Shown here piece after piece: positions 1 through 7,566 of a DNA stretch of 17,218 nt. Position 1 is the stretch's first letter. Every line of letters starts with the position of its first letter. The translations under genes and the position numbers were made by a program. This stretch comes from Acidimicrobiia bacterium (GTDB taxonomy: Bacteria; Actinomycetota; Acidimicrobiia; IMCC26256; JACDBD01): positions 1-17,218 of the forward strand of contig JAPSGP010000018.1 in NCBI GenBank assembly GCA_031177445.1, read 5' to 3'. The notes beneath the pieces are model-generated. The model saw only the letters and a list, made by a program, of their open reading frames with translations, was not told where the DNA came from and did no database searches.

Positions 1-473
1 CCGAGCGCGTCCTGATCGGCAGCGGCGGGCTGGTCGGCTTCGGCGACTTCCTCCGCCTCGCCCGCGAGCAGGGGCGCACCGGCGACCCGGTCGTGCGCCA
101 GCGGATGGCCGACGCCTTCATCCGCTTTGAGATCCAGAAGTACCTCGGTCTGCGGGTGCAGGCGGCGCTGCGCGGTGGGAAGCAGCCCGGGCCGGAGGCC
201 TCGGTGCTCAAGCTCTCGGTCTCGCGCAACGTCGCACGCAACGCCGACCTCGCGCTCGCGCTCGAGGGCGCGGCGGCGACCTTGCAGCACGAGGCCGCGC
301 CCTATGGTGGCTTCTGGCAGCAGCAGTTCCTGAACCAATGGGGGATCCGGATCGGTGGCGGTACCGAGCAGGTGCAGCGCAACGTGATGGGCGAGCGCGT
401 GCTCGGGCTTCCGACCGAGCCCCGACCCGACAAGACGGCGCCGTTCCGCGAGCTGCTGCCGTCGGGTGGCTAG
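1..473 (+). CDS. Acyl-CoA dehydrogenase, C-terminal part (5' end outside window)
   Basis: The frame is open from base 3 to the TAG at 471-473 and gives 156 residues with no start inside the window, so the 5' end is missing. The visible part is the C-terminal helical domain of an acyl-CoA dehydrogenase. It ends in the FAD/dimer-contact motif IGGGTEQVQRNVMGERVLGLP-like (key residues GGT, QRN, ERVLGLP), which is typical of the family, followed by a short tail. The family oxidises acyl-CoA thioesters to 2-enoyl-CoA using FAD and passes electrons to ETF. The next gene starts inside its last codons, so the two are probably co-transcribed and translationally coupled. Its position near an igr-type steroid operon makes a steroid CoA-ester substrate possible, but substrate cannot be read from this fragment. 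Confidence 0.88.
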   Translation, partial: ERVLIGSGGLVGFGDFLRLAREQGRTGDPVVRQRMADAFIRFEIQKYLGLRVQAALRGGKQPGPEASVLKLSVSRNVARNADLALALEGAAATLQHEAAPYGGFWQQQFLNQWGIRIGGGTEQVQRNVMGERVLGLPTEPRPDKTAPFRELLPSGG

Positions 474-2868
474 CGGGCGACTGCTCACTGGTCTCCGTGT
501 CGTCGAGCTCGGCGGGCAGATCGCCGCGCCCTACGCGACCAAGCTGCTCGCCGACCTCGGTGCCGATGTCCTGAAGGTCGAGTCGCCGTCCGGCGATCCG
601 CTCCGCAGCTGGGGCCCATTCCCGAATGACGTGGTCGACGCCGAGCGCGGCGGCGGCCTGTTCCGCTACTTGAACGCGGCAAAGCGCACCACCGTCGTCG
701 ATCTCGACGACCCGAACGCGATCGAGGGCCTGCTCGAGGCAATCGTCGACGTCGATGTCGTGGTCGAGAGCCTCGGTGCCGGCGTGCTCGAGCGGCACCG
801 CCTGGGCCCGGAATCGCTCGCCATAGCGAACCCGTCGATCGCGCTCGTGCGAGTGAGTGACTTCGGCCAGCACGGTCCCAGTGTCGGGATCCCGACGAGC
901 CAGCTCGTCCTCCAGTCGATGGGCGGCTGGGTCTCGGCCCATGGCGTCCCCGGCACGGATCCCGTGCAGGTCGGCGGGCGCATCGCCGAGTACACGGCCG
1001 GCGCCTTCGCCGCCTGCGCCGCGCTCACCGCGCGTCGGGCAGCGCGCGCGCTGCACGCATCGGTCACGTGCGACCTGGCGTCGATGGAATGTCTCGTCGG
1101 CACGCTCGCGTACCCGATGCTCTTCGACGAGTCGTTGCAGCAGCTCGGTCTGCCGCGACCCGAGGCGCGCCACTTCCCGCTGCCCGGGATCGTGCGGTGC
1201 CGCGACGGCTGGGTGGGCATCAACGCGCTCACCGGCCAGCACTGGCATGACGTCTGCGCCATGCTCGAGGCCGAGCCCTGGTCCGAGAAGCAGCAGGCGC
1301 TGGCCGGCGGCGGTGCCGACCTGGACGCCTTCTTCGCTCACATCCAACCGTGGTTCGACGCGCGCGACGCTCACGAGATCGTCGAGCTGAGCCAGGCCTT
1401 CCGCATCCCTGCGGCGCCCGTCGGTGACGGACGGATGATGCTCGACTACGCCCAGTTCCGTGAGCGCCCGTTCTTCGTCGAGGATCCCGAAACCGGGGCC
1501 ACGACGCCGGGGCTGCCGTACCGTTTGCACGGCCCGGCTCCTCGCGCCGAGTCGCCCGTCGAATCGGCCGGCGTATCCGGCGGCGAAACTCGCGGCGAAT
1601 CGGCGCGACGAGCGCCGGACCAGGAGGACCTCCCCTTCTCCGGGATACAGGTGGTCGATCTCGGGACGTTCTGGGCTGGGCCATACGCCACCATGTACCT
1701 GGGCGCCTTCGGTGCCGACGTGATCAAGGTCGAGTCGATCCAGCGGCCCGACGGGTTCCGGTTCGCGGGCGCCTTCCCACAGATGGGGGACGACTGGTAC
1801 GACCGCAGCGGGGTCTGGCAGGCCACGAACCTGAACAAGCGCGACGTCACCCTCGACCTCCGTCGTGACGCGGGTCGCACCCTTTTGCGCCGCCTGCTCG
1901 GGGACGCCGACGTCGTCCTCGAGAACTTCTCGGCGCGGGTGATCGAGCAGTTCGGCCTCGGATACGACGACCTACGGTCCTTCAACCCGGGCGTGATCAT
2001 GGTGCGCATGCCTGGCTTCGGGCTCGAGGGCCCCTGGCGCGACTTCGTCGGCTGGGCAATGGTCATCGAGCAGGCGACGGGCATGGCTTCGGTGACCGGA
2101 TGGCCGGACCGCCCGCTGAGCCCGGGCGGGTTCCTCGATCCGGTGATCGGGATGCATGCCGCGGTCGCGATCCAGGCCGCGCTCGAGCACCGCGAGCGCA
2201 CGGGCGAGGGTCAGTTCATCGAGGTTGCGCAGCTCGAGACCGGTGCCTGCCTCACCGCCGAGCAGGTGATCGACTGGTCGATGAACGGGCGGATCCGTGG
2301 TCGCGAGGCGAACCGCCACCGCGCGCTCGCGCCCCAGGGCGTGTACCGCTGTCGAAGCGACGGTGATGGCACCGCTTCTGCTCACTGGGTGGCGATCTCA
2401 GCCCGCGACGACGCCCAGTGGGCCGCGCTCGCCGATGCGATCGGTGCCCACGACCTGCGCGAGTTGACGCTCGCGGAACGCCACAGCCGTCATGACGAGC
2501 TCGACCAGCGCATCGGGGAGTGGTCGCACACGTGCACACCCGCCGAGGTCGTGGACCGTCTTCGTCCCCATCGCATCGCCGTTGCACCGGTGCTCACCGT
2601 GGCGGGCATGTACGACGAGCCCCAGCTCCAGGCGCGCGGCTACTACCAGGCGCTCGAGAACGTGAAGACCGGAGCGCGGCGGTACCCGGGATGGCCGATG
2701 CAGTTCACGTTCGGCACGAGACGAGTCGAGCACCACCGCTTCGGTCCGCCGACGCTCGGCGGCGACAACGACGACATCCTGTGGCGCCGGCTCGGGGTCG
2801 AAGCAGCCGAGCTGCACCGGTTGCGCGCCGAAGGCGTGATCGGCGAGCGGATGCCGGAGGCGGGCTGA
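466..2868 (+). CDS. Tandem (two-domain) CaiB/BaiF family CoA-transferase
   Basis: An 800-residue protein, about twice the usual ~400-residue length of formyl-CoA:oxalate CoA-transferase/CaiB/alpha-methylacyl-CoA racemase proteins. It contains two family domains in tandem. Domain 1 opens with GLRVVELGGQIAAPYATKLLADLGADVLKVE-type sequence at residues 9-39, and domain 2 restarts at about residue 391 with GIQVVDLGTFWAGPYATMYLGAFGADVIKVE-type sequence. A low-complexity Ser/Gly/Arg linker lies at about 365-388. At the place where family members carry the catalytic Asp, both halves have Glu (E208 and E591, by eye). GTG at 466 is chosen because domain 1 begins immediately and the start overlaps the upstream stop by 8 bases; no strong Shine-Dalgarno is visible. 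Likely role: CoA transfer to, or racemisation of, a carboxylic acid (inference). Two-domain members are known in actinobacteria. Confidence 0.88.
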   Translation: MASGRLLTGLRVVELGGQIAAPYATKLLADLGADVLKVESPSGDPLRSWGPFPNDVVDAERGGGLFRYLNAAKRTTVVDLDDPNAIEGLLEAIVDVDVVVESLGAGVLERHRLGPESLAIANPSIALVRVSDFGQHGPSVGIPTSQLVLQSMGGWVSAHGVPGTDPVQVGGRIAEYTAGAFAACAALTARRAARALHASVTCDLASMECLVGTLAYPMLFDESLQQLGLPRPEARHFPLPGIVRCRDGWVGINALTGQHWHDVCAMLEAEPWSEKQQALAGGGADLDAFFAHIQPWFDARDAHEIVELSQAFRIPAAPVGDGRMMLDYAQFRERPFFVEDPETGATTPGLPYRLHGPAPRAESPVESAGVSGGETRGESARRAPDQEDLPFSGIQVVDLGTFWAGPYATMYLGAFGADVIKVESIQRPDGFRFAGAFPQMGDDWYDRSGVWQATNLNKRDVTLDLRRDAGRTLLRRLLGDADVVLENFSARVIEQFGLGYDDLRSFNPGVIMVRMPGFGLEGPWRDFVGWAMVIEQATGMASVTGWPDRPLSPGGFLDPVIGMHAAVAIQAALEHRERTGEGQFIEVAQLETGACLTAEQVIDWSMNGRIRGREANRHRALAPQGVYRCRSDGDGTASAHWVAISARDDAQWAALADAIGAHDLRELTLAERHSRHDELDQRIGEWSHTCTPAEVVDRLRPHRIAVAPVLTVAGMYDEPQLQARGYYQALENVKTGARRYPGWPMQFTFGTRRVEHHRFGPPTLGGDNDDILWRRLGVEAAELHRLRAEGVIGERMPEAG

Positions 2869-2870
2869 CG

Positions 2871-3263
2871 ATGCTCGATCGCGACGAGGCGGTCGCGCTG
2901 TTCGAGCAGCGTCGGGCGGCGTGGCTCGGCGGCGACCTCGAGGCGTACCTGGCGTTGTTCACCGACGACCTGGTCATCGAGATCCCGGGCCGCGAGCCGA
3001 TGCACGGTCTGGCGCGGTACGCGGAGCTGGTGCGCGCGTCACACGAGCATGTCGAGCCCGTGCGCTTCGACTTCCACGAGATCGCGGTGCACGGCTCCAC
3101 GGTGCTGTCGGAGTGGACGATCGAGATCGCTCGCCGGGCCGACGGCGAACGGATCACCTACCGGGGCATGAGCATCTGCGAGATCCGCGACGGACGGATC
3201 GCCCGCTGGCGCGAGTACTACGACCCGGCCGCGTTGCGTGCTCGATCCCGGCTCAACCGCTGA
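2871..3263 (+). CDS. NTF2-like / SnoaL-like small protein
   Basis: A 130-residue protein of the NTF2-like cone fold. The visible signature is an N-terminal helix (EAVALFEQRRAAW), then LEAYLALFTDDLVIEIPG, a short helix with HGLARYAEL, and the terminal strands MSICEIRDGRIARWREYYDP, which is the classic SnoaL end. Family members are cyclases, epoxide hydrolases, ketosteroid isomerases or merely binding proteins. The active-site residues are not conserved enough to decide by eye. The ATG lies two bases after the CoA-transferase stop, with GGAGG at 2856-2860 ten bases before it, so it belongs to the same operon. A steroid isomerase role would suit the neighbourhood but is not shown by the sequence. 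Confidence 0.82.
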   Translation: MLDRDEAVALFEQRRAAWLGGDLEAYLALFTDDLVIEIPGREPMHGLARYAELVRASHEHVEPVRFDFHEIAVHGSTVLSEWTIEIARRADGERITYRGMSICEIRDGRIARWREYYDPAALRARSRLNR

Positions 3264-3414
3264 CGGTGATCGCCTGGTTGGCGCCGACCCCGAGGCGCGT
3301 GATCGGGGCGCCGCCGAACGGGGGCGTCACCTCGACGTCGACCGCGATCTCGCCGGCGAGACCGAAATGTGCGATCGGGAACTGTGCGGACGAGAAATCT
3401 CGACCGGCAACGGG
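3253..3414 (-). pseudogene. Coding-like remnant after the sialidase-like gene stop
   Basis: Immediately after the TAA of the minus-strand sialidase-like gene, the same frame runs open for 53 codons to a TGA at 3255-3253. Its third positions are overwhelmingly G or C: the 34 codons before the last one all end in G/C, as in a real gene here. It reads in part GEIAVDVEVTPPFGGAPI. There is no ATG and no convincing start, and the tail overlaps the NTF2-like gene end by 11 bases. I do not recognise the family. It could be the tail of a lost gene, or a former extension of the upstream protein cut off by a stop mutation. Confidence 0.4.
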
Positions 3415-5253
3415 TTAGGTCGCTGGTGACCGCCCTTGATCGGAACCCTCGGCGAAGGCTGCGTCCGGGTCCCAGATCGTGGCGTCGACGGTGCGCACGG
3501 AGAAGGCGCCCGAGTTCATGTAGTACGTCGTGACGATCTTGCCGTCGGGGCGGAGGACGTCCTGGCTGTAGCCGACGTCACCGGATGGCGCGTCTTGGCG
3601 AAGGATCACCGGGTCGCTCCACGTCGCGCCGTTGTCGTCACTGATCCGCGCGCGGACGCCGAACGGTGGTGATCGATATCCATACGACATCACGATGCGA
3701 CCGTCCTCGAGCCGCGTGAGGCTGCCCGGATTGGTGACCGCCGAGCTGAATCCCTCCGTCACGCTCGAGATGTGGTCCCACGAGCCGCCGTTGTCGTCCG
3801 ACCGCATCACCTCGATACCGCGCAGCGTGCGCGTCGCCGACACCAACGACGTGGGCGAGATCCGCACGGTCGAAGGCTGGATCACTCCCTCACCGTTGAC
3901 GTAGGACAGGAAGTCCCAGCTCAGGCCGCCGTCGGCCGAGCGCACGACGAAGGGCCGCGTCCGGGTCTCGAAATTCGTGTCCTCGGTGCCGCTCAGGAAC
4001 AGCCGGATCTCGCGCTTGCCGTCGATGACGTAGTCGGTGCGGGCATTCACGGTCGGGAGGTCGAAGTTCGGGAGCCGGAACGGCCCTCTCCAGGTCTTGG
4101 CCCGGTCGTAGCTGTAGTACAGGTACGAGCCGCCGTAGTCCTTGTTCACCATGCGCACGTGCAATGCAAGATCAGGGTTCGCGAAGTCGATCGGCTCCTT
4201 CAGGTCCTTGGGCTCGGGACCGTAGGTGCCGTCCGTGGGGAAGCCGGGCGGACCGGGCCGCACGATGGGATTCTTCTCGACCTTCCACGTCCTGCCGCCG
4301 TCGACGCTGCGCGCCTGTCCCACGATCTGCGGCCGGTGGAAAGCGATCGCGTGCATGTTGGGAGAACGGCGGAAGTGATAGCTGTCGTACATCACTACGA
4401 TCTCGTTGCCCCAGTTCCACATGCCCCCGTTGGCGGGCCACCCGTTGGATCTGCCCTTCTCCTTTGCGACCGTCACATGCTGCAGCCAGCTCCGGCGCAG
4501 TGACGGTTGGGCGTCAGGCGTCGACTCGTTCGACGGCGCCGAGGTCCCGACGTCGTTCCGGGCGACGACGCGGTAGGTGGCGGTCGCGCCGCGCGGGAGG
4601 GACGTCGTGAAGCTGCGGTGCTGACTTTCCAGCATCGCGATCGGCTCGTACTCGGCGGATCCCGCGGACCTCTGTTGGATCTCGAAGCCGGTCTCGTTGG
4701 TTGACTGGTCGACCCAGGCCAGGTTCACCCGCCGGGCCGACACACGCGTCGCCAGCAGGTCGGATGGCGGATTCGGTGCCACCGGCCGCTCGTCGTCGAC
4801 CATGGAGATCACGGCTTCGTCCTCCTCACCGATGCGATACGAGCGCTCCTTGTGACTGATCGTGACGACGATCTGCTCGGTCAGCTCGGGGTCGCGGTCG
4901 TTCGTGGCGACGAAGCGCAGCGTCACCGACGGCTCCCCGGCGGGGATGGTTGCGATCGCCGTCACGGCCCTCCAACCGTTCGGCGTGCCTTCAGCCGGAT
5001 GGCGGTAGTCGCGCCCCCGATCGGCGCTGCTGTAGATCGTCGTGTAGTTGACGTCGAGCGGGTCGTCGACGGGCCCCGTTCGCACGATCTCGACGACGCC
5101 GACGTCGCCGACGGCATCTTCGGTCGCCCGGTCGTCGACCGGCCGCGCCGTGACCGTGGGGAGGCTGGTTGCGTGGGCAGCAGCTGGCGGCAACACCAGG
5201 GTGACCGTCATCGCGACCAGGAGCGCCCCGAGCATCGAACCGGGGGAGATCAT
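3415..5253 (-). CDS. Secreted Calx-beta / FN3 / sialidase-like (BNR) beta-propeller protein
   Basis: 612 residues. A hydrophobic N-terminal segment (about 7-24) ending AAAHA, with cleavage likely near 27, indicates export, although no Lys/Arg precedes it. Residues ~33-155 look like a Calx-beta domain (ADRGRDY, ATNDRDPELTEQIVVTIS). Residues ~161-248 look like a fibronectin type III domain. Residues ~255-597 form a sialidase/BNR-type propeller with five Asp-box-like motifs: SVDGGRTW at 316, SYDRAKTW at 381, SADGGLSW at 439, SDDNGGSW at 485 and SDDNGATW at 538. Such proteins are glycan hydrolases or binders acting outside the cell; sialidase catalytic residues were not verified. ATG 5253 is the only usable start because an in-frame TGA lies at 5298-5296. 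The gene diverges from the igr-type operon with about 90 bases between and is unrelated to it in function. Confidence 0.85.
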   Translation of the reverse strand: MISPGSMLGALLVAMTVTLVLPPAAAHATSLPTVTARPVDDRATEDAVGDVGVVEIVRTGPVDDPLDVNYTTIYSSADRGRDYRHPAEGTPNGWRAVTAIATIPAGEPSVTLRFVATNDRDPELTEQIVVTISHKERSYRIGEEDEAVISMVDDERPVAPNPPSDLLATRVSARRVNLAWVDQSTNETGFEIQQRSAGSAEYEPIAMLESQHRSFTTSLPRGATATYRVVARNDVGTSAPSNESTPDAQPSLRRSWLQHVTVAKEKGRSNGWPANGGMWNWGNEIVVMYDSYHFRRSPNMHAIAFHRPQIVGQARSVDGGRTWKVEKNPIVRPGPPGFPTDGTYGPEPKDLKEPIDFANPDLALHVRMVNKDYGGSYLYYSYDRAKTWRGPFRLPNFDLPTVNARTDYVIDGKREIRLFLSGTEDTNFETRTRPFVVRSADGGLSWDFLSYVNGEGVIQPSTVRISPTSLVSATRTLRGIEVMRSDDNGGSWDHISSVTEGFSSAVTNPGSLTRLEDGRIVMSYGYRSPPFGVRARISDDNGATWSDPVILRQDAPSGDVGYSQDVLRPDGKIVTTYYMNSGAFSVRTVDATIWDPDAAFAEGSDQGRSPAT

Positions 5254-5323
5254 CGGGCCATTCTCGTCGGCAGCGGGTACCGGTTTGCGGTCGGCTCACT
5301 GAGCACGAGCATGGCGGGGTCGA

Positions 5324-5329
5324 TAGATT
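5324..5329 (+). promoter_or_regulatory. Possible -10 element upstream of the igr-type operon
   Basis: TAGATT fits the actinobacterial -10 pattern TANNNT in an otherwise GC-rich stretch and would place transcription start about 6 bases before the chsE2 ATG. An alternative hexamer, TAGAAC at 5330-5335, sits exactly 7 bases before the ATG and would give a leaderless mRNA. No clear -35 is seen. Either choice overlaps or abuts the KstR-like operator. Confidence 0.35.
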
Positions 5330-5343
5330 TAGAACCGGTTCTA
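5330..5343. promoter_or_regulatory. KstR-type operator (perfect 14-bp palindrome)
   Basis: TAGAACCGGTTCTA is a perfect palindrome and an exact match to the published KstR operator pattern TNNAACNNGTTNNA. KstR is the TetR-family repressor of cholesterol catabolism in mycobacteria and rhodococci. Its last base is the A of the chsE2 ATG, so a bound repressor would cover the promoter and start codon. The genes downstream are homologues of the igr operon, which KstR controls in M. tuberculosis, so motif and context support each other. No second copy of AACNNGTT in this arrangement was found elsewhere in the window by eye. The regulator itself is not in the window. Confidence 0.8.
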
Positions 5344-6521
5344 TGTTTCTGGCCTACACCCCCGAGCAGGAAGCCCTGCGCAAGGAGCTGCGCGAGTACT
5401 TCGCCCAGCTCCTGACCTCCGAGGTCCGGGCCGAGCTGGGGGAGCCCGGCGAGGGGAGCGCACGGTTCCGCGACACCGTCCGCCGGATGGGGGCCGACGG
5501 TTGGCTCGGCGTCGGCTGGCCCAAGGAGTACGGCGGGCAGGGCCGACCAGCCACTGACCAGTTCGTCTTCTTCGACGAGGTACAGCGCGCCGGGGCGCCG
5601 TTCCCGTTCGTGACGCTGAACACTGTCGGTCCGACGATCATGCGCTTCGGCACCGAGGAGCAGAAGGCCTTCTTCCTCGGCGGGATCCTCGCCGGCGAGA
5701 TCAACTTCGCGATCGGCTACACGGAGCCAGAGGCCGGCACCGACCTCGCGTCGCTGCGCACCCGCGCGGTGCTCGACGGCGACGAGTGGGTCATCAACGG
5801 CAACAAGGTGTTCACGAGTGGTGCCAACCAGGCCGACTACGTGTGGCTGGCGTGCCGGACCGATCCCGACGCGCCGAAGCACAAGGGCATCTCGATCATC
5901 GTCGTGCCGACGTCATCGGCCGGGTTCAAGTGCACTCCGATCGTGACCGTGGGCGGCAACGTCACGACCGCGACGTACTACGACGACGTGCGCGTGCCGA
6001 AAGGAAACGTCATAGGAGAGGTGAACCGCGGCTGGCAGCTGATCACCACGCAGCTCAACCACGAACGCGTCGGGCTGGCCGCACTGGGCGGGCTCGCGCA
6101 CCGGTTGTGGGACGACGTGTACGACTGGTGCCGCACCACCGATTCGGGCGTCGCCGGGACGATGATCGAGTTGCCGTGGGTGCAGATGGACCTCGCGCGT
6201 GCCCACGCGCGGCTGGAGGCGATGAAGCTGTTGAACTGGCGCATGGCGAGCGCGGTCGCCGCCGAAGCGCTGCGGCCCGCCGACTCCTCGGCGGTGAAGG
6301 TCTACGGCACCGAGACGCTGATCGACGTGTATCGCACGTTGCTCGGGGTCTTGGGCGCGGTGAGCTACCTGCCGCCGGGATCGCCCGGCGCAGTGCTCCG
6401 CGGGGAAGTGGAGCGCGCCGCGCGTGCGGCTCAGATCAACACGTTCGGCGGCGGCGTGAACGAGATCCAGCGCGAGATCATCGCGACGGCAGGCTTGGGG
6501 ATGGCCCGGCAGGCACGGTGA
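5343..6521 (+). CDS. chsE2: Acyl-CoA dehydrogenase ChsE2 (FadE29-like), steroid side-chain degradation
   Basis: A 392-residue acyl-CoA dehydrogenase closely resembling M. tuberculosis FadE29 (387 aa) as I remember it. Shared stretches include MGADGWLGVGWPKEYGG-like (50-65), FAIGYTEPEAGTDLASLRT (122-140), ADYVWLACRTDP, KHKGISI and ITTQLNHERV, with the C-terminal INTFGGGVNEIQREII. FadE29 pairs with FadE28 as an alpha2beta2 enzyme that dehydrogenates the three-carbon steroid side-chain CoA ester. Glu241 in LNHERV sits where the catalytic base of ChsE2 is reported. Start: ATG 5343 directly follows the KstR-like palindrome, with no Shine-Dalgarno, suggesting leaderless translation. It opens the operon chsE2-chsH2-chsE1-chsH1-ltp2-SDR. 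Confidence 0.93.
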   Translation: MFLAYTPEQEALRKELREYFAQLLTSEVRAELGEPGEGSARFRDTVRRMGADGWLGVGWPKEYGGQGRPATDQFVFFDEVQRAGAPFPFVTLNTVGPTIMRFGTEEQKAFFLGGILAGEINFAIGYTEPEAGTDLASLRTRAVLDGDEWVINGNKVFTSGANQADYVWLACRTDPDAPKHKGISIIVVPTSSAGFKCTPIVTVGGNVTTATYYDDVRVPKGNVIGEVNRGWQLITTQLNHERVGLAALGGLAHRLWDDVYDWCRTTDSGVAGTMIELPWVQMDLARAHARLEAMKLLNWRMASAVAAEALRPADSSAVKVYGTETLIDVYRTLLGVLGAVSYLPPGSPGAVLRGEVERAARAAQINTFGGGVNEIQREIIATAGLGMARQAR

Positions 6522-6544
6522 GCGACACGGTGAGCGACACGGTG
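6516..6544 (+). repeat. 12-bp tandem duplication at chsE2-chsH2 junction
   Basis: CGGTGAGCGACA occurs twice back to back (6516-6527, 6528-6539), followed by the partial copy CGGTG. The first copy contains the chsE2 stop codon TGA (6519-6521). The duplication creates repeated GTG codons and lies within the micro-ORF at 6518-6571. Confidence 0.9.
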
Positions 6545-6571
6545 CCGGGCGCGACCGGGGGAGGCAAATGA
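6518..6571 (+). other. Gap-tiling micro-ORF (17 codons) between chsE2 and chsH2
   Basis: GTG at 6518 overlaps the chsE2 stop as GTGA, and the reading frame (starting MSDTVSDTVPG) ends in TGA at 6569-6571, overlapping the chsH2 start as ATGA. A ribosome finishing chsE2 could re-initiate here and be delivered to chsH2. chsH2 also has its own strong Shine-Dalgarno (GGGGGAGG, 6557-6564), so coupling is not strictly needed. No evidence that the peptide itself matters. Confidence 0.35.
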
Positions 6572-7566
6572 CGACAACCGAGACCGACGCCAAGCAGGCG
6601 TTCGCGGCGAAGCTGAAGGCGTTCGAAGGTCGCCAGATCGGTCCGCCGGAGCGCGGCGCCGATCCCGTGAACCAGCCGATGATCCGGCACTGGATCGAAG
6701 CCATCGGCGACCAGAACCCCGTCTACGTCGACACCGACGCCGCCGCCGCTTCGGTGCACAAGGAGATCGTGGCCCCGCCGGTCATGCTCCAGGCGTGGGT
6801 GATGCGGGGCTTCAAGCCTCGTCCGCGCACGGGGGGCAGCGCCCAGGACGAGCTCATGGCCTTGCTCGAGAGCGAAGGGTTCACGTCGGTGGTGGCGACG
6901 AACTGCGAGCAGGAGTACGCGCGCTACCTCCACCTCGGCGACCATCTGTCGACGACAACCGTGATCGAAGCGGTGTCGGGCGAGAAGGCCACCGGGCTCG
7001 GCGTCGGGCACTTCGTGACCACGCGGGTCGAGTACCGCACCGACGACGGCGAGCTCGTCGGCACGATGCGGTTCCGGATCCTGAAGTTCCGCCCCGGCAC
7101 CGGCCGGACCGCGGCGAAGCAGGACGCCGGCTCGCAGGACGACGCGGGCCAAGAGGCCAAGGACCGGCCGCTGCGGCCGCGCCCCGCCATCACCCAGGAC
7201 AACGCGTTCTTCTTCGAGGGCGCGAAGCAGCATCGCTTGCTCATCCAGCGCTGCGCCCGCTGCGGGACGCTGCGCCATCCGCCGCGCCCGATGTGTGCGT
7301 CGTGCCACTCCTACGAGTGGGACACGCTCGAGGCGAGCGGCCGCGGCACCGTCTACAGCTTCGTGGTGAACCACTACCCGCAGGTGCCGGCGTTCGACTA
7401 CCCGCTGCCCGTCGGCCTCATCCAGCTCGACGAAGGCACCCGCCTCGTCGCCGATCTGGTCGGCGTGGAGCCGAGCGACATCACTGTCGGCATGGCCGTC
7501 GAGGTCGAGTGGGAGGACCACGACCCCGATCTCACCCTGCCCGCGTTCAGGCCGGCGGGTCGTTAG
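6568..7566 (+). CDS. chsH2: Steroid enoyl-CoA hydratase subunit ChsH2: MaoC-like domain fused to DUF35 (OB-fold with zinc finger)
   Basis: 332 residues (the M. tuberculosis Rv3542c homologue is 311). The N-terminal half, about 1-175, is a MaoC/hot-dog domain in which the usual hydratase motif reads GDQNPVY (47-53), with Tyr in place of His, consistent with a non-catalytic half. A charged linker (~176-205) leads to a DUF35 domain with zinc-binding Cys229-x2-Cys232-x10-Cys243-x2-Cys246 and an OB-fold ending in VEVEWEDHD. In the characterised system the MaoC half pairs with ChsH1 to hydrate the enoyl-CoA, and the DUF35 half pairs with Ltp2 to form the aldolase. Start ATG 6568 has GGGGGAGG (6557-6564) at ideal spacing. 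It overlaps chsE1 by one base. Confidence 0.93.
   Translation: MTTTETDAKQAFAAKLKAFEGRQIGPPERGADPVNQPMIRHWIEAIGDQNPVYVDTDAAAASVHKEIVAPPVMLQAWVMRGFKPRPRTGGSAQDELMALLESEGFTSVVATNCEQEYARYLHLGDHLSTTTVIEAVSGEKATGLGVGHFVTTRVEYRTDDGELVGTMRFRILKFRPGTGRTAAKQDAGSQDDAGQEAKDRPLRPRPAITQDNAFFFEGAKQHRLLIQRCARCGTLRHPPRPMCASCHSYEWDTLEASGRGTVYSFVVNHYPQVPAFDYPLPVGLIQLDEGTRLVADLVGVEPSDITVGMAVEVEWEDHDPDLTLPAFRPAGR

Noticed and set aside
208..1530. Long open frame on the minus strand opposite the CoA-transferase
   Set aside because: Antisense shadow of a well-supported gene; no domain resemblance and the Arg/Ala/Gly-rich composition expected from reversed GC-rich coding DNA.
2871..3263. Naming the NTF2-like protein a ketosteroid isomerase
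   Set aside because: The fold and the neighbourhood fit, but the catalytic Tyr/Asp set cannot be placed with confidence by eye.
5330..5343. KstR2-type operator
   Set aside because: KstR2 sites have a CAAG/CTTG core; this palindrome has AAC/GTT and fits KstR instead.
6478..7521. Minus-strand open frame opposite chsH2, and similar ones at 7563-8579 and 8582-9718
   Set aside because: All lie fully opposite igr-type genes with clear domains; no family features.
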